A stretch of 64,000 nt of DNA from Roridomyces roridus (GCA_029378245.1 JARKIF010000007.1:2666001-2730000), one strand, 5' to 3'. Numbered from the stretch's first letter, positions 32,919 to 44,642 are shown. A program made the numbers and translations. Notes: generated by a model not told the origin, from the sequence alone.

Positions 32919-35880
32919 CTACAAGCTCTCGAAAAACACATCCCACGATGACTGCTGAGAAAACGGTGGGATAACAAAGTCCGTCACCTGGACATTGTGC
33001 TCATTCTCATCCCTGTCCTTCCCGAAATCGAATGCCCCCAGTGCATCATGGTCAGAAGAGGACAAAGACGAGGAGACGTACTCCATGATAGCCGGGTCAA
33101 TTGTCGGAATCTCGACGGGCGATGGAGGTCCGCGCTGCGGGTAGGACTGCCACACATTCGAGGTCGATTCCGGCAAGGGCAACTGGCATCCACTCCCCGA
33201 GAGAATCTTCTGCGCAACGACGCGCGTGCGGCCCGAAAAGACGTCGAGCACGGCTTCTGCATCTTCTCGAAGTTGTTCCTGCTCCGACTCGTTCACTGCG
33301 AGCCCGGGATGGGGATACTGTGCGTAGGCGGCGATGGCTTTGTCCCGGAGACGATGAAGGAACGGCTGTAGAGCACACATCATCCGGATGTTCTTCATTG
33401 AGATCGAGGAAATCACTGACGAGTGCCCCGCGTGCCCGAAAGGACGTCTCCGCACCGCGTTCGAACAGATCGACTGCCACGAAAAATTCAACGAATGCCT
33501 TTGGTCCGATGATATTCTGCGAACACTTTGCTGCCACGGCACCGAGGATGAGCTGTGTGTGTCGTCGTTAAACATAATGGGAAATTAAATTGCGTGGGAT
33601 TCACAGACCGCAGCGTTGAAGACTATATTGACACTCCGTCAATCCGTGCGCCGGAACGACAAAGAACTCACGACTGGTCCAAACGGCCCACCACCTCAAA
33701 AACAACTCCTCATGGTTGCCGAAATTCTGAATATGCGCGGTGATGATCTCGCATGCGTTTCGCGTGGCTGAAAGGAAGGACGAGGCGTGTGGGGTGTAGT
33801 ATGGGTCGTCGGGATTCTCGCGGAGTGATTGAACAAAGTGGGTGTTGTGGATTGCGAGGAGCACTACGCAGGGATGTTCAGTGACCATCAAAGAGAGAGC
33901 AAAGGAAACGCAACAGATCCCGCACGATTGATCCACTATTCGACTTCGTACGTACGCCGCAGGCGAGTCGTCTGACGGATCTAGAACCGGCGTGGTGCAC
34001 TCGGGACTTGAATGCATGAACTTGCGGATACGTTGGTCGAGGTCCACGATGACGGTGTATTCGGGGAACTGGGCTGTGAGGTACATCTCCGCGATGGGGG
34101 CGCCGGCCTTCGAGGCATCAAGACTCTGGATGAAATGGAGGAACAGACGTACTTGTTTGATGAGCTCCCATCGGCGGCGATAGCCTGGAAAGGTTCAACA
34201 GAAAGACCGGAGAAGATGCATGAGCAAACGCACATGAACCGGCGCCGAGTTCCTCATCCCCCTCGTCCGGAAACAGACAGCTGATGTTGGCGAGATAGGT
34301 GCTGGTGGGCCGGCCGAGTGCGAGACCCTGCATCGTCTCGATCGAGTACGTTTCCCAGAATAAGAACTGTGGCAGGTGAGCAGAGCAGAACGAAGGAACG
34401 AGGTCCTCACATACCCGTCTCCTCTGGAGTTCCGTGTGAGCGAACTCTTCCGCACCCTGGTTGCTATCTGTATGATGTGAGCACATGTGAGACAGTGAGA
34501 GAGCTTTGCGTACGCAAACCCAACTATAACGCACCGTAAGTCAGTCATAACCCGAGACTCCAGAGATGAACGCACCTTCTGACAAACATGCGACGCCATG
34601 CTAATCATATTCCAGGCACCCTCCATCGAGAACCTCGGTCCTCCATGACTCAAAAACAGCGATGTTAGCACCAGAGCTTGCACCGTCGCTGTCTCGGAAT
34701 GATCAAACACCGACACCACCGCGAGAGACGCCCTCGCCAAGTCGAAAAAGTGCAACGCCTGGGTATTGTATCGGGGGAGTTCGAGGTCCACCAGAGCCGC
34801 CAGCGCAAAGACGCCGTAAATTACCGCGAGCTGATGTGCGGAGCATTTGGGTAGGAGTTGCGGTGAGGCGTAGACTTGGGTGATGAGTTCGTCGAGTTCC
34901 GAGGGGAGGATGGGAGAACCGGACCAGCAGCCGTTGCGGAAGTAGATTGAGGCGAGTTGGATGGCGCGGGCGTGCGATGGGAGCCGGATGCCTAGCATTA
35001 CGCAGGCGCGGAAGGGGTCCCAGAGAGGGTGATCGCTCGAGAATGAGTCGATGGCGAGGTTGAAGGTGTTTTGGGGCGGTGGGTCCTGGAGGGTGCTTCC
35101 TTCCATCTGCTGGGATTGAGATTGCGCTGTGAGTGGAGGACTTGTGACCCACCGATAGCAACGCCTGTACCAATTCGATAAAGACGGATATACAAGACCA
35201 GGAAACTTACCTCTGTTCCCGCTGTTCGACCAAAGTATTGTGAATTTCCCGTCTCGGTGACGCTCAACGCCCCCAGAGTGTCCGCGAGCTGGTCGATCTC
35301 AGGGTCGACTTGCTTGACAGATATCCCGAGATGTGGGCAATTGTCGAGATGGTAACCAGAGACCGCCGCTATATGTTGTTCGAGCGCGTCAATTCGATCT
35401 TGCATCTCAGTGATGGTGCTCTTCAGGCGAGAGGCTTCGGTGGGCACGGCTCTGTGCATTAGCAGTGAGAATTTTGGACGATGGATGTGGGGCAGACGCA
35501 CCGGTTTCCCCGACCAGTTGGAAGGTATGTACCTCGATTCAGATGAGCCTGGGCGACCAAAAATACGCATAAAGAATACCATTTGGACATGTCTCCTGAC
35601 ATCCTCGGCGAACTGACAAATGTTAGGCGAGTCCAAGAGAAGAGGGTGCCATTCACCACAGGATGCACAGGGTACAGCGCGATCGCATTTGATTTTGAGT
35701 CTGCAGTGCGGTTTTCAATAATTGCAAATGAAATCGAGGCTAGGAGCACCTTTTGCATTCTGCGCAAGGAGCCTGACGGATTGAATGACGACGCTAATGG
35801 CGCAAGACATGGCTTACCTTCACCGATTGCCGTTTCGAAGCCCGTGGGTCGCCATCCACAATGGTCTTGGATGATGGCAT
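32919..35880 (-). CDS. Zn2Cys6 transcription factor with fungal-specific regulatory domain
   Basis: A nuclear regulator. Exon 1 (35818-35880) starts MPSSKTIVDGDP. Exon 2 (23 nt, 35750-35772) gives APCAECK. The next exons give RLKIKCDRAVPCASC and RRGCQETCPNG, together a complete six-Cys binuclear zinc cluster. A linker and coiled coil follow (EASRLKSTITEMQDRIDALE). The fungal-specific transcription factor domain has SDHPLWDPFRACV, EGAWNMISMASHVCQK, QRRR-FLFWETYSIETMQ, LALGRPTS, HFVQSLRENPDDP and LRWWAVW. The acidic tail ends FFESL at 32919. Two micro-exons are needed: 10 nt at 34514-34523 and 14 nt at 33609-33622. With them all junctions stay in frame and conserved motifs (LGLH; LFNAALILG) are restored. 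About 14 exons. DNA target and pathway unknown; it lies between the peroxidase cluster and the secreted-protein genes. Confidence 0.85.
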
Positions 35881-36231
35881 GCCTGCCAAGATGGGTGTAG
35901 CGAAGAAAGAGGGTGGTGTCACGTGTATCACTCCGGTGCTTGGTCATCCGACTTCATCGGATCAAAAGCCGATTTTGCTCACCTAAGCCTCAAAGTTGAT
36001 ACTTAGTGAGTTCTCAAATACCTGCGAACCTTAATCGAATGGACGCCACGTTCAATTAAGTGGGTTTCCAGTGGCATCTAATGTTACTTTGCTTTCTGCG
36101 AGCAATCTCCGACACTCGAGGCTGCTGCCACGAGAGTCGAAGCAACCAGACAAGGCCAAGGACCCCTCCACGCGATCTGGCTATCTCGTCATCACGCTGA
36201 GCTCAGTCTCCTCCTGGTGGAGCAGAGAATA

Positions 36232-37193
36232 TTAATCTGAGAGCTGCAGGGATGGCTCGTACGAGGCTTGTACGAGGCTGGTCGGGAAGCGGATCGGGGA
36301 GGTCGAGGAAGCTCGATTGTGAACCTTCGGTAAGATTTCAAGCAAAATCATTTCCCCTAGGAGTACACTTATGTTCCTAAAGTACACGCCCACTTCTTGC
36401 TTTCTCCCTAATGCCAATTCAGGTGTGGAGAACTCTGCAGCATTCACATGATCAATACAGCATTCTTGGGGAGATAGCGGAAAAACACACTCGAAAACCC
36501 AATCGATGGACGCGGGAACGAGGTTGGGGTTGCTCGGGACGACGAACCCACCAGTATCGCCGTTCACAATGCAACTGTTATCAATGTTGAAGCCGAGTTC
36601 CTCCTGAATGGCTGTCATATTTCAACCTCCACTTGAGAGTAAGCACGCACCGCGACGCCGGTATAGCAGTACGACAACGTCGCGCCACCGGCGGGGTTCT
36701 CGTTGATCCACGCGTACAGGCAGGTACCGAGGGAGAACTCTTGTACGAACTGCGGCGAGACGGTGAAGAGTTGTTGGAAGTTTGTACCAAACTGGTTGGT
36801 GATGGCGGTAGCCAGGGCGTTGCAGTCGGCGATAGCGGGACCAACGCCTTGGTTGGTAACACACGTGTAGGTGAGAGTTTCTGACAGTGGAGGAGTGAGA
36901 TATTGAGTTGCAGTCGGGGTCCGATGAGGAGGAGGAGACGTACCGCCGGAGGCACACGAGTTGAATTGCCGTTTATCTACTGCGCGCGAGGTGGGTGCGC
37001 TCGCCAGAGCGTCTGCTGAACAAGCCTTGGTTGAAACTTGGATTTCTTGGTCACCGATAGTAACAGTCTGCGAGTCCACGAGAATACGGTCACTAGCGGG
37101 GCATCCGTGTGCGCTGCGGGCTCTGGGAAGTGTCGAAGAGACTGCAACGGCTGCGAGTGAGAGCGTAGTGAGCAATGCGAAGGACGTCTTCAT
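36232..37193 (-). CDS. secreted Cys-rich protein with Lys-Arg-Gln site, family member 1
   Basis: Signal peptide MKTSFALLTTLSLAAVAVSS, then a pro-region with two Cys (HGCPAS, TKACSAD) and the dibasic site DKRQFNSC, typical of Kex2 cleavage. After an intron come TYTCVTNQGVGPAIADCN, LFTVSPQFVQEFSLGTC, YAWINENPAGG and LSYC. After a further intron come LGFNIDNSCIVNGDTGG and IDWVFECVF. The same order of Cys and motifs occurs in the three genes at 42-46 kb, where proteins end just after ECVF. Here the frame stays open for about 75 more residues to 36232, so either the tail is real or another intron is missed. Extracellular; family not recognised; no function assigned. Confidence 0.75.
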
Positions 37194-37234
37194 GGTCAGA
37201 AGAGTTGTCTGAATGCGGGGATTAATTCGACGCG

Positions 37235-37241
37235 TTTTATA
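37235..37241 (-). promoter_or_regulatory. TATA box of secreted-protein gene 1
   Basis: TATAAAA on the minus strand, 42-48 bp before the ATG at 37193. The same element and spacing recur in the family. Confidence 0.55.
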
Positions 37242-38505
37242 CGTTTCTGAAGCTTCGCTTATTACCCCACACCTGCCAGACAGGTGTAGTCTGAGTCTAT
37301 TGTGACATGGACACTTGATAGATAGTACCTCACGCGCGCCTATGAGCCGAGGCACGGGTCTCGCAATCAACACCCAAATACGGCGAGCAAGTATCCTTTT
37401 CGTGCATTCAAAGCGCGGGCGACGGGAACAAGGTTGAAACAGGGCCCAGACCAAGCCCAGACTAGAACTTGAAGCTTCAAGCATCGCTGTATCAGCACCA
37501 ACGGGTGAGTTCCGACGGGCGGGCCCCAGATGGACAGACAGCAATCCGATGTGCCCTGAAATCAGTGACACTCTGAATGTTGTAAGAATGAATTCCGCGT
37601 GTGAGAAGTTTGATTCTTTCGTCTTCTTTCGATAGGGGACTCGACGCGAGAGCAGAGCGGCTTGAGCCTAGGTGACAGACTCAGAAGATAAGCCAAGGAG
37701 AGAAAAGTGGGCGCATCACAGGCGCATCAACCTCGGCACTGTCACATCAGCGCTGTCACATTGCCGTCACCTTCCTTTCTTGAGTCCCACGACGAGCGAT
37801 TCACGCTCTTTCTTTTGAACCTCTTACCTCCTCTTACCTCCTACTTGTCTAAGCAGACATGTCTACCCACGATGCAACGATTCCAATCCGAGCCAAGAGG
37901 CTGCGCCCAGACGATACACGACACTTCAGCGCGCGAGTAGTTCGGCGAGAATGGATGGTAATCACTGGAATTTCGGTGCGCCTTTGCCACTCCAACCATT
38001 GGCTCTCCGCCCCTACCCTGCCTGTTGTCGGTGTCGCAACGCTGCCATCTTCCCGTCGCAGAAGCCTCGTTTCGTAACGCCTCTACCTCAATGATATCAC
38101 GGACAGCGCACCTGCCCAGGACTCACCACTCATCTTGATATGCCTAATATACCCCTGGTATCCTCACTAGCGCAAAGGCGTGGATGGAAAGTTTCAGATC
38201 AACGTTCAGGATTGCCCTCACTGGGGCTCCTCCCCACACCACGAAACGGCGAATCTACGATGACTCCCCTTTCGTGATTTCATTCTTGCCCCACGGCTCG
38301 ATGGCAGGCCCTTTAAAGCCCATCCTCTCTCAACTCCTCAGTCAAGTGGTCTGCGAGCGCTCAGGTGAGTGATAATTGAGTATACACTACATTAACCAGC
38401 AACTTAGGGTATAATACAAAGAGTGTAGTACCACTCGCAAGCGAGTCCGTAGGGTGTCCGTGTCGTCGATGTCCAAGGGAGTCCAGCTATTCTGCGAAAC
38501 GATCG
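37242..38505. other. intergenic, nothing recognised
   Basis: Upstream of secreted-protein gene 1. Short Cys-poor open frames only. No gene or repeat recognised. Confidence 0.4.
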
Positions 38506-39639
38506 TCATGCCCCCCGCAATTCCCGCAACGATTTCACCACGTCGTCCATTCCAGTCGCACCCGACCATTCCCCACTCCAGTCCTTCTCCTGACGATGCG
38601 TTGATTCGACCTGGGCCGCGGATGCATGATAATGCGCATAGTCCTCACCGTCAAGCTCGGGGGACTGTCGGCCGAACGGAGAGCGGGATCGCGTGGAGGA
38701 AGCAGCATACGCGGGGCGAGGAGGTGCGAAGATGAAGGTGCGTGAAAGAAAGCGTGTATCAACCCCAGAGCGCGAGGTCGTCGAAGGCCGAGCAGGCTCC
38801 TCCGTCTCAAACTCCCACGGCGAGACAGCCCGCTGCTGCTGCTGCAAGAGCTGCGAGCGTTTGATATAATGGGGGCTGTGCGGCGACTTCTTCGGGGACG
38901 ACGGCCACTCGTCACTGCGAGTCGAGCGTGGGGAACCTCGGATCATCCGTGCCGCCTCCCGTGTAGGACTCGCGAGACTGTCGCTAGGACTCTGCAGCGA
39001 ATACAACGAGAACGCCGGGCTTCGCGGTACATCCACGCTCGCGCTGCGACCGCCACGTGGCACAGATGGCACGGGGTCCAGCATGGCGAGCACTGCAGGG
39101 ACAACGACGGGCGAGGGGATGTAGTCGTTATAGACCTCCGACTTGACGATCCGCCGCTGCTTCCTGGGAGGGGGCGCTGGAAGGACGAGCTCGGCAGGCA
39201 CGGGATGACCCAGCGTGCGAGCGAGCTTGGCCATCTTTTTCCTGCGGTCTGCCTCCGGCTCGAAATCAGGCGTCAGAGGGCTGAATCCCGGCGTCATTGG
39301 TGTAGGGGGCGCGACGCTGACGGGCCGATTGGAAGATGCCAGCTGCAAGTACAGCAGCGGACGGGTCGTTGTCGCAGGCTCGGCAGCCTTGGGTCGTGAT
39401 GTGCTGTCATTGGAGTAGGCGACGCCAAGAGAAGACGACCGCGGGGCAGGATCAAAGATGCGCCCGGAGCGTCGGGAGCTCGTGGAGGATATGGACGAAG
39501 CTGGAGAGTGGCCGCGCAGAGGCTCCTGGTCGACGAGATGAGGTGTCTCGCCCAGCAGAGCGCCCAACTTCCGTGTCGAGCGGATAAGTTTGGTGCGGTG
39601 GGCCTCGGGGAGCGCGTGCGATGTCAGGAGCGTGGCCAT
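38506..39639 (-). CDS. Ser/Pro/Arg-rich conserved basidiomycete protein, 377 aa
   Basis: A single uninterrupted exon with strong coding character. The N-terminus MATLLTSHALPEAHRTKLI, followed by RSTRKLGALLGETPHLV, looks like a short conserved helical motif. Most of the rest is disordered, rich in Ser, Pro and Arg. A second ordered patch is ADRRKKMAKLARTLGHPVP, and the end is WSGEWSGATGMDDVVKSLRELRGA in two adjacent blocks. No signal peptide, membrane segment or known catalytic motif. Many SP/TP sites suggest phosphorylation by proline-directed kinases (inference). I recall similar proteins as hypothetical in Agaricomycetes but cannot name a family. Confidence 0.75.
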   Translation of the reverse strand: MATLLTSHALPEAHRTKLIRSTRKLGALLGETPHLVDQEPLRGHSPASSISSTSSRRSGRIFDPAPRSSSLGVAYSNDSTSRPKAAEPATTTRPLLYLQLASSNRPVSVAPPTPMTPGFSPLTPDFEPEADRRKKMAKLARTLGHPVPAELVLPAPPPRKQRRIVKSEVYNDYIPSPVVVPAVLAMLDPVPSVPRGGRSASVDVPRSPAFSLYSLQSPSDSLASPTREAARMIRGSPRSTRSDEWPSSPKKSPHSPHYIKRSQLLQQQQRAVSPWEFETEEPARPSTTSRSGVDTRFLSRTFIFAPPRPAYAASSTRSRSPFGRQSPELDGEDYAHYHASAAQVESTHRQEKDWSGEWSGATGMDDVVKSLRELRGA

Positions 39640-41002
39640 TGTTTCCAGAACGTCGAAGAGGATGTGGTGGGCTCGTCAAGAGGGCGTGCGTTGAAGAAGA
39701 AAAGGAAAGAGAAAGGAAAACAAAAGGCCAGAAAGTCGGACGGCGCACGAAAAGAAAGGGAAAAAGTGGGGAAGAGGAATAAGATCAGAGATAGGCGGCA
39801 CGGGGCATCATCAGTCAGCCTCCTTGTTTCACGGCTCCGGCGTTCCGTTATATGGCTGCAAGGAGCAAGCTCTTTGCCCTTCTCAAGTCGTTCTACCGCC
39901 CTCTCGAGTCTCTTGCCGTCGATCCACCTCTACCTCGCACTGCCCGTAATGGGCTCCTTGTCGCATTTGAATTTGCGCGCAAAGTCAATCCTCATCTCGG
40001 CTCCAATGTCGCCTGATGGCCCGCTTGTGGCCGCACACTATTTGAAACCTGGGCTCTTGACGCTGCGGACAAGTGGACATCCGCTCTGACATGTCCACCT
40101 GTATACGCCTTTTCCTCGATGGTGTGTCCCAATCTGACGTCGACGACCACTAGCATCCTTCCGCTTGACAACGAGGTGCTGGCTATGGGGACGATCCCGG
40201 TTGGGTCTTCGTCTAACGGTCTACTCACCCCAGCTTGTAAATGCGTGCGAGTCTCCCGTTCGAACGACAACCGTTGTATTCACTCACCAGACTTTTTTAG
40301 ATGTCGTCGGCTTACGTTCATGTCAAGATTCCCCCCCGACAGCCGCTGAACATCTCCATGTGCCTCCTCAATTTGTTACTTCGGCGGGCGGATATTTCCT
40401 TCTCGTCGTCCACTCCACTCGTTCAAGATATCAAAAAGAGTGTCCGACAACAGGGGTTGGTGCATTTCTGTGGTACGACCCGACGATCGACGTCCTTTCC
40501 ACGTGCCCTCATTCCACGGTCTTGACAAGTGCGGGACTCCGCTTCGACTCGGTGTGAGAAAGTTTCCCTCTGTGAAAGGACGTGGAAAGCGGGGAACTGC
40601 GGAATCTTTCTGTGGATCGACTCTGTCGTGTCGGTCCCAATTCGAAGGGTGCATTTCGTACAGAGAAGGACCAGCAGGTCGGCGCATCGATGACCTCACT
40701 CTAACGGTACCCCAAAAATTGACGCGTTTAATCATGGGCCAGAATCCGACGTATCGGCCTATCTCTCTCCACTCACGGCAACGGTATGCGGTTCATTGTC
40801 GTAGTGTGGTTACGCCGCTCTCTCACATCCAGAATTAGTTATTTGCCCTCTACGGTGAACTGAAACAGCGTCTACCGAATTTAGACCTTTCGACGATCAA
40901 ACTTTTTCAATAATACAAGCGGGGAGCCTCGTGTCCTTCAAACAATTGCACGACGCGTCGACTTTTTTTTTGACCTCAAACGTTGGAGTTGCACGTCTTC
41001 TC
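39640..41002. other. intergenic, nothing recognised
   Basis: Upstream of the Ser/Pro-rich gene and downstream of the small gene at 41003. Purine-rich near 39680-39760. Open frames such as 39508-40089 on the plus strand overlap the Ser/Pro-rich gene and look spurious. Confidence 0.4.
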
Positions 41003-41334
41003 TATCGGCTCAGTGTCGTCACAGAGGCTGCTCTGCGAGCTCGTGAGTCAAAGAAATCAGCACAGCGCCCACAAAGACGCACGGTACGTTGATCATTCGC
41101 CCCGAGTCCTGTCTAACGCTCAGGACGACGGTGCCCTGCTTCACAAAGTCAGCGAAGGGAGCTCGGTGCGTCCCATAAATCTGACATCGGTTGCGCGCGA
41201 AACGCCTTGGACCGTACCGCACACCGTCTGTCCTTTTCCGTCCCAGAAAAAGACGCGCATGCCGGACTAAGTACAAAGAAAAAGGTGAGTTCTTGGTATA
41301 CTCCTCTCGAACCTGCACTCACCTGAAAGCTCAT
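41003..41334 (-). CDS. 58-aa conserved small protein, four exons
   Basis: Splicing by eye gives exon 1 of only 12 nt (MSFQ), then SGMRVFFWDGKGQTVCGTVQ, GVSRATD, GTVVLSVRQDSGRMINVP and AASVTTLSR, ending at TAG 41003. All three introns are 45-60 nt with GTGAGT, GTCAGA and GTGCGT donors and CAG or TAG acceptors, and all junctions keep frame. The product looks like a compact beta-rich protein with a central G-x-V block and a second strand pair ending INVP-A-SV. I have seen similar small proteins in mushroom genomes without known function. No signal peptide. Too fragmented to appear as one long frame. Confidence 0.6.
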
Positions 41335-42054
41335 TCTATGTCTGGGGTAGGTGGGGGATGGCAAGCAAGAAGCACTCGCATGGGAGGCTCAGAAGTAGTT
41401 GCGCGTTCTTTTTCAAATGCGCGCATTGTTTGTGCACAACTTTTTTCCGATTAGAAGGTGAGGGCCCGGACCGTCGTCTGGCGCATTCGCAGTAACTAAT
41501 GCATCCGTGAGGCGTGTTCGAACCGAGGGCTTCTGTAGCCTAGCCCTCAGCCTGTCGGCGGAGAATCGCGCAGATCATTTTATGTGTGAGAGAAGGCGTC
41601 GAAGCTCTCGAGAAGCGGTTCTCACAACTTCTCAGGGAAATATCGGATTTATACGGTCGAAGGGTTGAACGGAAATCCATCGTTTGCACCGAATGCGCCG
41701 AGTTGCTCTGTCACAATCAACTTGATATCATCGTTGATCCGGTGTTGCGTTGATGCCCATGTCGGATGTCGTTCCAGCTGAGAAAAATCCTCGGCGAGAT
41801 TGTTTGCCAGGCCGTCGACCATGCCGCACCGGATCAAAGCTCATGCTTCAGCTAATCACAGGAGCTGGGTTCTCTGTTCGGCCAGCATCGGCAGTTGCGG
41901 CATCGGTGTCTTGCCTTTCGGGTCAGGCCTTCACAATAACTACATTGAACACTGACACACAGATTTTGCCTACTCGTTTATCCAATTCCCAGCCCAAGCG
42001 AAAAAAGAACCACCACTGGAACCTTCAGGTAGCACGCACAATTCTGCCCCAAAG
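41335..42054. other. intergenic; right part belongs to the tandem duplication
   Basis: No gene. From about 41880 to 42054 it resembles 43620-43800 and more weakly 45360-45535 (shared CATTGAACAC and following blocks), so it is the downstream flank of the repeated secreted-protein unit. Confidence 0.5.
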
Positions 42055-42858
42055 TCAGCAACCCACCCGGGCACTTGGATTGAACACGCACTCGAAGCTC
42101 CATTCCAAGATATTCGCAGGGATACCAGCGCCGGACGGAGTAGCCACGCCCGCAGTGTCGCCGTTGACGATGCACCCGTTGATCAGCTCAGGGCCGAGGA
42201 ATCCCTACCGTTGAAATCCATCAGTCGATCACGTTCTTCTAAAAGAGCACTGAGCCTACATACAGTGGTTTCCGAGAAACAAAACTCCAAGGTGTCCGTG
42301 GGGTTTTGGTTGACCCATGCATACGCACAGGTACCCAGCCTGAACGTTGCCACTGTACCGTTAGCGACACTGAATAGATCCAGGTCTAGCGGAAATGTAA
42401 TGTAGGGTACGAGTCATGAGTAAGCCAGGACGACGACTTACCTCCTGCAGCCTCGAAAGTTTCAATTATAGCCGCGTTGAGATTGTTGCAATCGGCAGCG
42501 GTTGGGCCGATGGCTCCAGTGGCAAAGCAGCGGAAGGTGAAGGACTCGTCAAGGACGCAGGCATCGACGACCGTTTGTCTCTTGCTGTGACCGGAATTGG
42601 TGATTGTCGCCGCCGAGCAAGCCTTGTGTTCGACACGGAGGATATCACCGGTGGAGGTAGTAAAGTTGCTAATTTGCAAGACGACACTGTCGGTTCCGAT
42701 GCATGAACTAGGGATTTCGGCTTGGAACCACGACGGGTATACGTAGTCAGTAATCAACTCTTCCCACATGTGAAACTATACTGACAAGTCTGAGGGAAAG
42801 CTGCAAGTGTGGTGGCTCCAATAGAGACGAGGACGAGGAGAGTAGCGGGGAACTTCAT
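42055..42858 (-). CDS. secreted Cys-rich protein with Lys-Arg-Gln site, family member 2
   Basis: Signal peptide MKFPATLLVLVSIGATTLAA. After intron 1 the pro-region has IPSSCIGTDSVV and RVEHKACSAA, then the dibasic site GHSKRQTVVDAC. The mature part continues FRC, AADCNNLNAAIIETFEA, LFSVANGTVATFRLGTCAY, WVNQNPTDTLEFCFSE, GFLGPELINGCIVNGDTAGV and LEWSFECVF, ending at TGA 42055. Three introns sit in the same places as in the neighbours. Seven Cys follow the processing site and two precede it. Extracellular, function unknown. Most similar to member 3, with which it also shares promoter and flanks. Confidence 0.85.
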
Positions 42859-42901
42859 GGCTGCCCAGGGTTCAGTAGTCAACTGTGTTCAAGGTAGGGG
42901 A

Positions 42902-42908
42902 TTTTATA
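42902..42908 (-). promoter_or_regulatory. TATA box of secreted-protein gene 2
   Basis: TATAAAA on the minus strand, 44-50 bp before the ATG. Upstream sequence is shared with gene 3. Confidence 0.55.
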
Positions 42909-43800
42909 CTCACAGGTATTGCGCCCGCATTTCCGAATAAGGTACTGGTTTGACATTGGAACCTGATAGACTGTTAGAAGATGAGTGAATGACAGAGAAA
43001 CTGCGGGCAAAGTGTTCGTACCGTGGAGCTAGAGTGCCGGTGGCCGCCCATTGGATAAAACTATTTCTGGATCGAATTGACTGTTCGTTCAGAAGGCTTG
43101 AACATTGCTCAGTGATGTGGTCAACTGAAGTTCTTGACTCTACATCTCGACAGCTCGCAATGCACGGTTGCGCAGACTTGCGCTCGCATCGCCCAGCGAG
43201 TCATTGACCTGAGAGATCCAGTAGCGTCCTTCACATTGTTGACTACTCACATGTCTTTTAAGATTTTAAGATGCGATGTCACCTGCTGCCGACAGATAGA
43301 CAATCGTTGACATGAGAATTGGGCCTGGATTGGCCTTGGCAAACGGGTATCTGCCATACGGGTACACGGTGGGGCTGCACTCAACCCATTCGGGTCCCGG
43401 GAGATAAATTTGGGCCGGCAACAGACCGGGATTTCTGCGGAGTTGGAAGAAAGTGATCGAATCACAATTTCTGATGGTGTATATGATCCGAGGGATGCAA
43501 TCGCACCATGGGCAACAAGCAGTGATCGTGCTGAGCCTCGCTATTCTTCGCAGGTTGCTGTTGACGATGCCGCGTTCGCAGTGTATCGGCAGCTCCGACA
43601 TTGACACTGATTCACGGCATCCAAACCTACTCGAATACCTTCGAAGACCCGTCTTCCCTTTCGAGTCAAGTGTTCTACATTGAACACTCCTACACAGACT
43701 TTACACCCTCGTTTACCAAATCGCCATCCCTAAGCGAAAAGACAACCAACACCGGAACCTTCGAGCAGGATCAACTCTGCCGGACAACTCTGCCCCAAAG
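42909..43800. repeat. intergenic unit of tandem segmental duplication
   Basis: 42909-43110 matches 44643-44830 closely (for example GGCCGCCCATTGGATAA and GAATTGACTGTTCGTTCAGA occur in both). The part around 43265-43420 resembles 44985-45110 (AAGATGCGATGTCACCTGC in both). So promoters and intergenic sequence were duplicated together with the genes. No other gene recognised. Confidence 0.8.
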
Positions 43801-44596
43801 TCAGGATTTTACCCGGGCACCATCAAATCTGAACACGCACTGGAAGCTCCATTCCAAGATATCCGCAGGGATGCCAGCGCCGGACGGAGTACCCACGCCC
43901 GCCGTGTCCCCGTTGATGATGCAGCCGTTAATCAGCTCAGGGCCGAGGAATCCCTACAATCGATTCCATGAGTCCACCACGTTCTTCAAAAGGAGCATTG
44001 AGCCTACAGTGATTTGCGAGAAACAGAACTCCAAGGTCTCCGTGGGGTTTTCGTTGATCCACCCATACTGACAGGTGCCCAGCTCGAACGATGCGAAAGT
44101 ATCGGGAGCGACAGTGAACAGATCCACGTCTAATGGACATGCAGGGTAAGTATTAGGAGTAAGCCGAGAGGACGACTTGCCTCCGACAGCCTCGAAAGTT
44201 TGAATTATAGCCGCGTTGAGATTGTTGCAATCGGCAAGGGCCGGGCCGGCGCCTACATTGGTAACGCAGCGGAAAGTGACCGTCTCGTCAAAGACGCAGG
44301 CGTCGACGACTGTCTGTCTCTTGCTGTGACCGGAATTTCCAGTGCTTCTGGCCGCCGAGCAAGCCTTGCTTTCGACGCGGAGAATATCACCAGTGGAGGT
44401 GGTGAAGTTGCGAGTTTGCAAGACGACATTGTTGGTTCCCATGCACGAACTAGGGGTTTCACCTTGGAATGAAGCCGAGTAGTCAGTAATCAAGTGTTCC
44501 GGCATGTGCAGTTGTACACTGACTAATCTGGGGGAAAGCTGCCAGTGCAGTGGCTCCGACAGAGACAAGGACGAGGAGAGTAGCAGAGAATTTCAT
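43801..44596 (-). CDS. secreted Cys-rich protein with Lys-Arg-Gln site, family member 3
   Basis: Signal peptide MKFSATLLVLVSVGATALAA. The pro-region has TPSSCMGTNNVV and RVESKACSAA, the processing site GHSKRQTVVDAC, and the mature part FRCVTNVGAGPALADCN, LFTVAPDTFASFELGTC, YGWINENPTETLEFCFS, GPELINGCIINGDTAGV and LEWSFQCVF, ending VKS and TGA at 43801. Three introns match member 2 in position. Seven Cys lie after the Lys-Arg site and two before it. Secreted; after Kex2 cleavage the new N-terminal Gln could cyclise. Unit spacing from ATG to ATG is 1738 bp to member 2 and 1699 bp to member 4. Confidence 0.85.
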
Positions 44597-44634
44597 GGCT
44601 GCTCTTCAGTGGACAACCTTGTTCGATGTAGCGG

Positions 44635-44642
44635 TTTTTATA
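44635..44642 (-). promoter_or_regulatory. TATA box of secreted-protein gene 3
   Basis: TATAAAAA on the minus strand, about 39-46 bp before the ATG. Confidence 0.55.

Noticed and set aside
34195..35106. Regulator as a short gene without a DNA-binding domain
   Set aside because: Splicing small upstream exons recovers a complete six-Cys zinc cluster in frame.
39508..40089. Plus-strand open frame overlapping the Ser/Pro-rich gene
   Set aside because: Antisense to a better supported minus-strand coding frame and lacking motifs.
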